From Limisphaerales bacterium (GTDB taxonomy: Bacteria > Verrucomicrobiota > Verrucomicrobiia > Limisphaerales > UBA8199): a DNA stretch of 13,428 nt. Of the stretch, positions 6,325-12,016 are shown piece after piece (positions within the stretch are counted from its first letter, which is position 1; the number at the start of each line of letters is the position of its first letter). The position numbers were made by a program, and so were the translations under genes. The notes below the pieces were generated by a model. That model worked only from the letters and a program-made list of their open reading frames with translations, was not told the DNA's origin and did not search any database. Location: positions 1-13,428 of the forward strand of contig JANXQE010000170.1 of NCBI GenBank assembly GCA_025356925.1, written 5' to 3'.

Positions 6325-6984
6325 TTAGGGTGGCGCATGTGACAGCGCGGACAAGACCGCAAGATTCGTCGACGTCACCGCGACGAATTGACGTTCGAAA
6401 CTCTCGCGCTCGCCCGTCAGGCGCGAAACCTTCACGTCGGGTTTGCTCACCACTGCTGCGCGTAGCAGTCCTGCCGCAAACAGGGAACTTAAATCCCCCT
6501 GGTCGCGCGACCGTCCGGAGCAAAAAGCCACAATGGCAGGCTTGACCTCGCCCAACTGTTCGATTTGTGCATTCGTCAACACTGGTGGTCCCATGAACGA
6601 AACAATGACGCTCCCTTTCGTCCCTTTCTGGATCGATTGGAAGAAATCGCCCCCGGGAACAGCAACGGGGCGCAACGGGTCCACCTGCAGCGCCTCAATC
6701 GAGGTGATCCTCACACCGGCGCGCTGGAGTTCCTGGCGAAAAGCCGCGAACTGGATGTCCGTAGCCGGGTTTTGGAAGGCTATAGTGTCCCGAGTAATGA
6801 CAGTCACCTCTCCGCCCGGCCTCAATAGCGACAGCGTTTGTTGGGCTAAAACCCGGCCAATCGCCTGGTGCGGGGCCGGATCAATGCGCGGTCCGAATCC
6901 GCCCGTGAGGCAAAAGGCGATCGCCAGTCCTGAACCAAGAACGGTAACGCCCGCCACTGTTCCAATCACTGTATTATCCCGCAT
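6325..6984 (-). CDS. Membrane-anchored alpha/beta protein of unknown function between two pseudopilins
   Basis: 219 residues from ATG 6984. A membrane anchor or uncleaved signal covers about 6-26 (VIGTVAGVTVLGSGLAIAFCL). The rest should be periplasmic and has evenly spaced strands: GGEVTVITRD (57-66), VRITSIEAL (91-99), GSVIVSFMGPP (124-134), PAIVAFCSG (149-157), LRAAVVSKP (174-182). That pattern resembles periplasmic-binding-protein-like folds. VDPLRPVAVPGGDFF (101-115) could be a ligand loop. I know no function, but similar proteins appear next to prepilin-like genes in Verrucomicrobiota as far as I recall. It lies 78 nt after the first pseudopilin and 13 nt before the second, so the three are probably co-transcribed. 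No good ribosome binding site is visible. Confidence 0.78.
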   Translation of the reverse strand: MRDNTVIGTVAGVTVLGSGLAIAFCLTGGFGPRIDPAPHQAIGRVLAQQTLSLLRPGGEVTVITRDTIAFQNPATDIQFAAFRQELQRAGVRITSIEALQVDPLRPVAVPGGDFFQSIQKGTKGSVIVSFMGPPVLTNAQIEQLGEVKPAIVAFCSGRSRDQGDLSSLFAAGLLRAAVVSKPDVKVSRLTGERESFERQFVAVTSTNLAVLSALSHAPP

Positions 6985-7062
6985 AGTCGGTTGGACGGGA
7001 GGGATGGATTAATTGGGGGCCTGAAAACTTCGTGATTGCGAACAGCCTGGCCGGCCGCAGGT

Positions 7063-7725
7063 TCAGAGAACGCCCCGAGGCTTGGAGAACACCACGTTGG
7101 TCGTTGCATTGGCGAACGTCAGACTAATCTGGTCCCGCAAGTTTGCGGTGTTCATCTTGCGGACGCTGCCATCGGTCATTGCGACGTTGCCTTTGCGAAC
7201 GTGCATCGTCGGATCCCAGGCTGCGTCGATCGAAGTTCCCAAGTACACACTCCAACTGGGATCGAGTCCGCCCTGTCCGCCGGTGATGTTGTAATCGCCC
7301 AAAACAATGTCCTGCGGGCGGGTCGCGTCCGCGTTTTTTGAGAAGAAATAGCTGATGTTCAAGTCACCGCGCAAAGTCGTCCAGTTGGTTCCCGCCCATT
7401 TGAACCGGTCCGTCGGACAGAGCAGGACTTGGGTAGCCCGCACCTCGTTGGAGCACACGCGAAAGTTGTCGGTCCAGTCGGTTGAGCCTTGGCTTCCTCC
7501 CTTAACAGGATCCACGTTCCATGGGTATTTATCGCTTTGGTCCCCGGCCCACATGCGCAATCCCAGGCCGACCTGCTTCAGGTCGTTTACGCAGTTGATA
7601 TCCTTGGCTTTTGCCTTACCTCGCGCCAGGGCCGGCAGGAGCATGCCGGCAAGGATCGCAATGATGGCGATCACCACTAACAATTCGATCAGCGTGAAGG
7701 CTGCCTTTTTTTTATTCGATCTCAT
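7063..7725 (-). CDS. Pseudopilin-like protein with prepilin N-terminal cleavage/methylation domain (DGSV type)
   Basis: 220 residues from ATG 7725. The leader MRSNKKKAA is short and basic, cut before F10; position -1 is Ala, not the textbook Gly, which is common in this phylum as far as I recall. The mature start FTLIELLVVIAIIAILAG has Glu at +5 (E14) and forms the single membrane helix (10-30), followed by the amphipathic region LARGKAKAKDINCVNDLKQV. The globular part has LLCPTDRFKW (101-110) and the hallmark HVRKGNVAMTDGSV (175-188). Such proteins are abundant in Verrucomicrobiota and Planctomycetota and are thought to be minor pilins or cargo of a type II secretion-like system. The frame extends upstream to 7947, but a leader of over 80 residues would be abnormal and it would run into the CotH gene. 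A promoter-like sequence lies about 60 nt upstream. Confidence 0.93.
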   Translation of the reverse strand: MRSNKKKAAFTLIELLVVIAIIAILAGMLLPALARGKAKAKDINCVNDLKQVGLGLRMWAGDQSDKYPWNVDPVKGGSQGSTDWTDNFRVCSNEVRATQVLLCPTDRFKWAGTNWTTLRGDLNISYFFSKNADATRPQDIVLGDYNITGGQGGLDPSWSVYLGTSIDAAWDPTMHVRKGNVAMTDGSVRKMNTANLRDQISLTFANATTNVVFSKPRGVL

Positions 7726-7786
7726 AATGCCTGTGTCAGAGCCGGCAGTCATTGGTCCACGCTTCCCACCGCTAGCCTCGTTAATG

Positions 7787-7815
7787 ATTCTTAAGATCAA
7801 CGTCGATAAAGTCAA
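7787..7815 (-). promoter_or_regulatory. Sigma70-like promoter for the pseudopilin block
   Basis: Minus strand: -35 TTGACT (7815-7810), 17-nt spacer, -10 AAGAAT (7792-7787); 5/6 and 4/6 matches to consensus. It lies in the 139-nt gap after the CotH stop and predicts a start near 7780, about 55 nt ahead of ATG 7725. This suggests the pseudopilin block can be expressed apart from the upstream operon. Confidence 0.5.
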
Positions 7816-7864
7816 GCCGCTAATATGGCGCCAGACTCTGGAACGAGCACGACTCATGCCAGCG

Positions 7865-9463
7865 TTATTTCTCTTGAACCACTCGAAGTGAAGCGCAATC
7901 AAACCACGCTTCTCCTGCGCTGGCCCGGAGCTCGCAGACAAACTCAACCTCCTGGGCCAAGTCTTTAGTCTGAAATTGGGTTGAAAGAACTCGCCAAGCC
8001 GACGTGCCCGTCAGGTCTTCGGATTGCCGCGGCTGGCCGCGGATTCGCAGACCGGCCCCCTGGTGCGCTCCAAAGCCGAGCGGCTGCACGCCATCCACGC
8101 GAACTTTCCCCTCGAACCGGTACCGACCAGGGCCAACCAACGCCTTGGTCCGCCAGGACGACGATGCCTTGGCGCGGGTCATAATCTCCAGGCAGTTCAC
8201 CCCGTCAGCACCGGCACCTTCCTGCATCCGCCCCGAGGCGGGCTCGTCCGATCTGGCCCAGCCTACAAGGCGAGCGAACCCACTGCTCAGATCCAGCGCT
8301 TGGGTTGGAGTTTGGCTAAGCTCTGATTCCAGGTAACGGTGCCGTTGGAGGATGCGCTGGTTGAGCGAGGCCGCCTCGCTCCTGATACCGCCGAACTCCG
8401 ACGGGCCAATCACTGACCCCAAGGGGGCTATGGCTTGATTGACCCGCTCGGCTAGAGCCTCCGGGTTGAGCAAGGTTTTAAAGATTTCTCGGAATGCGGC
8501 GGAGTATTGCTCCTTGCCTTCCGGCGTCGTCAGAAGCGCTTGAGCCACCAACCCCGCCATGTGCGGCATCCAGGGCAGGTCGGCCGCTCCAAATAATTGA
8601 TCCATTCCATGAGGCAGGAAGACCAGTTTGCCGGTGTCGAAATCCTGATAAATCCGATAGTTGTTCCGCGCCAGGCAGTATCCGTCCCGGTGACCCAGCA
8701 TCACCTCGAGGGCCATAAACCGGATGAACCGATCCAGTTCAAGCACGGTTCCCACTCGCTTCCAGCGCCGGTTCGGGTCAGGCTCGGACGCGGCTTCTGC
8801 CAGGGCTTTGAGGGCCGCACGGTCCTGAACCGGGGCTCGAATCGCGATCCGCTTGAGGTGCTGGTTCACATCGTGGCCCTCTCCAGGCTCGAATAGGTTG
8901 CCACCTGCCGTCTTGAAATAACACGAAAGAAAATCCTCCGTGAACCCTTCCTTAAGCACGTAAAGTCCAGGTTTTCGCTCGTTCACGGTCACAACCGCCC
9001 GGCTGACCCGCGGTGCTGGAATGCCAGCGCTGCGAAACAACTCACTCCCTAATTGCTCACTACAGTAACTCGGATCCTCGACCGAATTGTTAAGGTGCAC
9101 CCGGCGCAACCCATGGAATCTTTGAGCGGGGCGAAACGTTGCAAAATCGAGTGTAAACCCAGGCTTGTCGTCGAGCGGACGGAAGCTTCCGACGGAACCT
9201 TTTAGATGCACCGCGACATCCTGGTATAGCGTTCCGCGCTCTGTGACATTCGCCCGAACGAACGCTCGGGGTTCCCGCCGCAGGTGTTCCAGGTCCCGGG
9301 AACTGGTTTCGATTCGAACCTGGCAAATGGCGCCGTCACTGAAGAGGTCCGCCCCCGGCCAGGATCCGCTTCCGGGGGCGAGTTCTTGAGCTCCGTCGCA
9401 GCAAACCAGCGTAACGAAGGTGATTGCGACAACCGCCGCGAGCGAGGACCGGGTGAACGCCAT
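7865..9463 (-). CDS. Secreted CotH-kinase family protein with C-terminal beta-sandwich
   Basis: 532 residues from ATG 9463, 3 nt after the stop of the preceding NAGPA gene (TGA-GAG-ATG). Signal peptide about 1-24 (SLAAVVAITFVTLVCC); the Cys pair lacks a good lipobox. CotH domain about 45-380: VHLKGSVGSF (85-94), KPGFTLDF (100-107), RRVHLNNSVEDPSYCSE (120-136), GLYVLKEGF (166-174), HRDGYCLARNNYRIYQD (258-274) and LVFLPHGMDQLF (280-291). CotH proteins are atypical secreted kinases, known for phosphorylating spore-coat proteins in Bacillus and also found on bacterial surfaces. D260 and D288 are the likely acidic active-site residues; PHGMDQ stands where many relatives have PWDxD, a variant I associate with Verrucomicrobiota and Planctomycetota. 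Residues about 395-530 (GRYRFEGKVRVDGV, GAGLRIRG, CELRASAGEAWFDCASLRV) look like a carbohydrate-binding sandwich. It is the last gene before the 139-nt gap. Confidence 0.92.
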   Translation of the reverse strand: MAFTRSSLAAVVAITFVTLVCCDGAQELAPGSGSWPGADLFSDGAICQVRIETSSRDLEHLRREPRAFVRANVTERGTLYQDVAVHLKGSVGSFRPLDDKPGFTLDFATFRPAQRFHGLRRVHLNNSVEDPSYCSEQLGSELFRSAGIPAPRVSRAVVTVNERKPGLYVLKEGFTEDFLSCYFKTAGGNLFEPGEGHDVNQHLKRIAIRAPVQDRAALKALAEAASEPDPNRRWKRVGTVLELDRFIRFMALEVMLGHRDGYCLARNNYRIYQDFDTGKLVFLPHGMDQLFGAADLPWMPHMAGLVAQALLTTPEGKEQYSAAFREIFKTLLNPEALAERVNQAIAPLGSVIGPSEFGGIRSEAASLNQRILQRHRYLESELSQTPTQALDLSSGFARLVGWARSDEPASGRMQEGAGADGVNCLEIMTRAKASSSWRTKALVGPGRYRFEGKVRVDGVQPLGFGAHQGAGLRIRGQPRQSEDLTGTSAWRVLSTQFQTKDLAQEVEFVCELRASAGEAWFDCASLRVVQEK

Positions 9464-9466
9464 CTC

Positions 9467-10720
9467 TCAATGGGCCGGAGCACCGGTCGTTTTTTTCTTC
9501 ACCAGCACCAGGGCGTTGGCGCTCGGCCGCTCATCGCCCTCACTTGGGCTGTTCCGCACCGCTCCCAGAGCCCAGAGGGTGGCGGACCCGCCGCCATCAA
9601 AGTTCATGGCGTGTGAGCAGCCCAGTTTTACGAAATAGTTCGCCAACTCCGGAAACGTCATCCCTACCGAGAGATTGCTCTGGCGGCCATCCACTTCGAT
9701 CATGAAGATGTAGTCCTTACTCCATCCGACGGCCGTTCGCGGGTGTCGCATGTGGATAAAGCCTGGCCACTGCATCGGCTTGCCATCCTGGACGAGAGCG
9801 GGGCCCCCGCCGATCGCGATTCCTACGCCCGAGAGGTCTGGAACCGTCTCAGTCGCGATCTGCAGGGTTGTCCCAGGCCGCACCAACGGCACTCGAGAAC
9901 TCATCGCCGGCCCAATCGATAAGACCATTGTATCGCGGGTCAGCGGGGCATCGCCGGAGTTGCGGACCTCTCGGATCCTGGCGGTGTAAACCAGGCCGAT
10001 CCGCAGGGGGAGCCACGGGCCGTTAGTCGAACGCTCCAGGATCAAATCGATTCCCCCCGTCGTCCGGGTGGACGTTCCTGTCACAGCGGTGTACAGCACA
10101 GCCTCTTCGTCCTCCCGGACCTGGTTTAAACCAATCGGCGTGTTTTTCCCATCTGCCCAAATTACGCGGAACCGAGAGAACACGTTGGTCATGTGCGGTA
10201 CCCCGTCAGGATCCATCCAGAAACAGGTATGCCCAGCAGGGGTGCTGATGACTTCACCTAAATGGATCTGAACGTCGCGCGCGCGTCCCAGATACTTTTC
10301 ATTTTTTTCGTAAAAGTCACCGTTAATAGCCGCCAGCGGTTGGCCACAATCGGGAGGCATCAATTTAACCTGCTCCGAGACAATCGCCATGCCCAGGGAG
10401 TTGCCCTTTCCCAGCGTCGTGCAGAACTCAAAGTCGTGGTGCGAACGATCGACTCGCACGACATGAATCGACAACGGGACCTCCTCGTTTACGTCGTTCG
10501 TGTATTGGAACCAGCGCTCCTGTTTTGCTGGTTCGTTGGTTGTCGCCGTGGCCAGCACCAGGCACGGCGCGCTACACACGCAAAGCGCCAGAGCCACCCA
10601 CGTCCGGCAGAGGCGAGGCCGGGCACCCCCGTCCCAATATTTCGCCCCGCCGCCGACGCAGGAATCGAAGTGTCCACCGGCCCCACAATATTGCCGATTG
10701 CCAGCGATGCTCACTCGCAT
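9467..10720 (-). CDS. Secreted phosphodiester glycosidase (NAGPA/DUF2233), second of a tandem pair
   Basis: 417 residues from ATG 10720, 3 nt after the stop of its paralogue (TGA-GTT-ATG). Signal hydrophobic stretch about 41-58 (WVALALCVCSAPCLVLATA), preceded by a long 40-residue N-terminus; a GTG at codon 42 could be the true start. NAGPA domain about 80-410: AAINGDFYEKN (130-140), IGGGPALVQDG (303-313), HPRTAVGWSKD (326-336), IEVDGRQSNLSVGMT (341-355) and AMNFDGGGSATLW (371-383). All the glycine-rich and Asp/Asn motifs of the family are present, so the enzyme should be active. The family includes the human enzyme that removes GlcNAc from GlcNAc-phosphodiester tags on lysosomal enzymes; the natural substrate here is unknown, with envelope or capsular phosphoglycans plausible. 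Coupled upstream to its paralogue and downstream to the CotH-kinase gene. Confidence 0.93.
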   Translation of the reverse strand: MRVSIAGNRQYCGAGGHFDSCVGGGAKYWDGGARPRLCRTWVALALCVCSAPCLVLATATTNEPAKQERWFQYTNDVNEEVPLSIHVVRVDRSHHDFEFCTTLGKGNSLGMAIVSEQVKLMPPDCGQPLAAINGDFYEKNEKYLGRARDVQIHLGEVISTPAGHTCFWMDPDGVPHMTNVFSRFRVIWADGKNTPIGLNQVREDEEAVLYTAVTGTSTRTTGGIDLILERSTNGPWLPLRIGLVYTARIREVRNSGDAPLTRDTMVLSIGPAMSSRVPLVRPGTTLQIATETVPDLSGVGIAIGGGPALVQDGKPMQWPGFIHMRHPRTAVGWSKDYIFMIEVDGRQSNLSVGMTFPELANYFVKLGCSHAMNFDGGGSATLWALGAVRNSPSEGDERPSANALVLVKKKTTGAPAH

Positions 10721-10723
10721 AAC

Positions 10724-12007
10724 TCAGTGGCCAGTGGAAGCACTCGATGTTCCACCTGGCGCTTTTTTCTTAACGATAACCAGACAATTGGCGATTTCTC
10801 GTTCCGCCCGATCGCAAGGGCTGTTGCGGACCTCGCCCTCGAACCAGAGCGTGGCCGAACCGCCGCCGTCGAAATTCATTGCCTCCTGGCAGCCTAACCC
10901 GACCATGAAGCCGCCCAGTTGATCCAGCGTCATTCCAACCGAGAGATTTCTTTGACGCCCGTCGACTTCAACTAGAAAAAAACAATCCTGATTCCAACCG
11001 ACTGCCGCTCGGGGATGACGCTCGAACATGGAACTGGATTCGTAATTCTCCGGGCCTGACGCCTCGATTGTTTGCCGGCGTCCATTCCGCACCAGCATCG
11101 GACCCCCACCCACGGCTGTTTTGACACCAGGCAGTGCTGGCATTGTCATGGTGGAAATCCGCAGGACGGCGCCGGTCTGGAGCGGTGGCACGCGGCGCAC
11201 CGCGTCTCGACTGAGCGACAGCACGAGTGTGTCTGGCGTCGTGGGGCTATCGCCGCTCTCCCGGATCTCACGCAGCATTGCGGTGTAGGTCTTGCCCAGC
11301 CTCAAAGGCAACCAGGGGTTCCCTTCCGCCCGTTCCAAAACCAACTCGCGTCCGCCTGACGTGCGCGTCGAGCGACCGATGGCCGAAGTGTACAGCTCGA
11401 CCCCATTAGCGGACCGCTCGCCATTGAGTCTGAACGGGGTTGCCGTGCCATCCGGCCAGGTAACTTGAAAGCGCGCCGTTACGTTGCTGGCATGCGCCTC
11501 TCCGCTCACATCAATCCAGAAACTGACCTTGCTCCCGGGTCCGCTAATGAGTTCGCCGTCCACGACCTGCAAGCCGCGCGAAGCGCCCGCGTACGCTCGG
11601 TCCCTCTGATAAAAATCGCCGTTGATCGCCGCCACTGGAATACCGAGCGCCGGATCGAGCAACATCACCTGATCGCTTAACGTGTCCAAACCCACAGCAT
11701 GCTTAGCCGCGTGCACGGAATGAACCTCGTACATCGCGTTCGTACGCGCCACCTGTACCACGTGAATCGACCAGGGAACGTCTGCGACAAAGTAGTTGGT
11801 GTATCCCAGCCCGGTCGAATCTACGGGAACCTGGAACGCTTGAATTCCCGAACAGGGAACGAACGCAAGCCAGAGCCAAGCGGCTAGCCGAAGCACACAT
11901 CCAGCCAGGGGAGCGCCCCCGAGGATGGCATCCGCCGACCGCGAGAGTAAGAGCCTCGTGCCAGGCGCCGGCTCGCCTCCAGACCCCACGCGCAGCATTG
12001 GTTTCAA
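10724..12007 (-). CDS. Secreted phosphodiester glycosidase (NAGPA/DUF2233), first of a tandem pair
   Basis: 427 residues from TTG 12007; ATG 11998 (codon 4) is the more conventional start, and GTG 11896 (codon 38) would put the signal peptide at the very N-terminus. Hydrophobic signal about 37-56 (CVLRLAAWLWLAFVPCSGIQA). NAGPA domain about 75-420: VAAINGDFYQRD (125-136), AVGGGPMLVRNG (298-309), HPRAAVGWNQD (331-341), VEVDGRQRNLSVGMT (346-360), AMNFDGGGSATLW (376-388). It shares the downstream gene's layout, motif order and C-terminal VKKK ending, so the pair arose by duplication and then diverged well beyond the nucleotide level. It follows the glycoside hydrolase stop at 12017 by 9 nt (18 nt to the ATG) and is followed by its paralogue after 3 nt. 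Expected in the periplasm or outside the cell. Confidence 0.93.
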   Translation of the reverse strand: MKPMLRVGSGGEPAPGTRLLLSRSADAILGGAPLAGCVLRLAAWLWLAFVPCSGIQAFQVPVDSTGLGYTNYFVADVPWSIHVVQVARTNAMYEVHSVHAAKHAVGLDTLSDQVMLLDPALGIPVAAINGDFYQRDRAYAGASRGLQVVDGELISGPGSKVSFWIDVSGEAHASNVTARFQVTWPDGTATPFRLNGERSANGVELYTSAIGRSTRTSGGRELVLERAEGNPWLPLRLGKTYTAMLREIRESGDSPTTPDTLVLSLSRDAVRRVPPLQTGAVLRISTMTMPALPGVKTAVGGGPMLVRNGRRQTIEASGPENYESSSMFERHPRAAVGWNQDCFFLVEVDGRQRNLSVGMTLDQLGGFMVGLGCQEAMNFDGGGSATLWFEGEVRNSPCDRAEREIANCLVIVKKKAPGGTSSASTGH

Positions 12008-12016
12008 GATTGGGGT

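Noticed and set aside
6985..7062. Possible terminator in the 78-nt gap after the first pseudopilin
   Set aside because: Only the self-complementary CGGCCGGCC run is seen, with no separate stem arms and no T tract.
7355..7891. Plus-strand open frame of 178 codons
   Set aside because: It is antisense to the pseudopilin and its promoter region; a shadow of the GC-rich coding frame.
7726..7947. N-terminal extension of the first pseudopilin to 7947
   Set aside because: It would give a leader of over 80 residues and overlap the end of the CotH gene; prepilin leaders are short and basic, as from ATG 7725.
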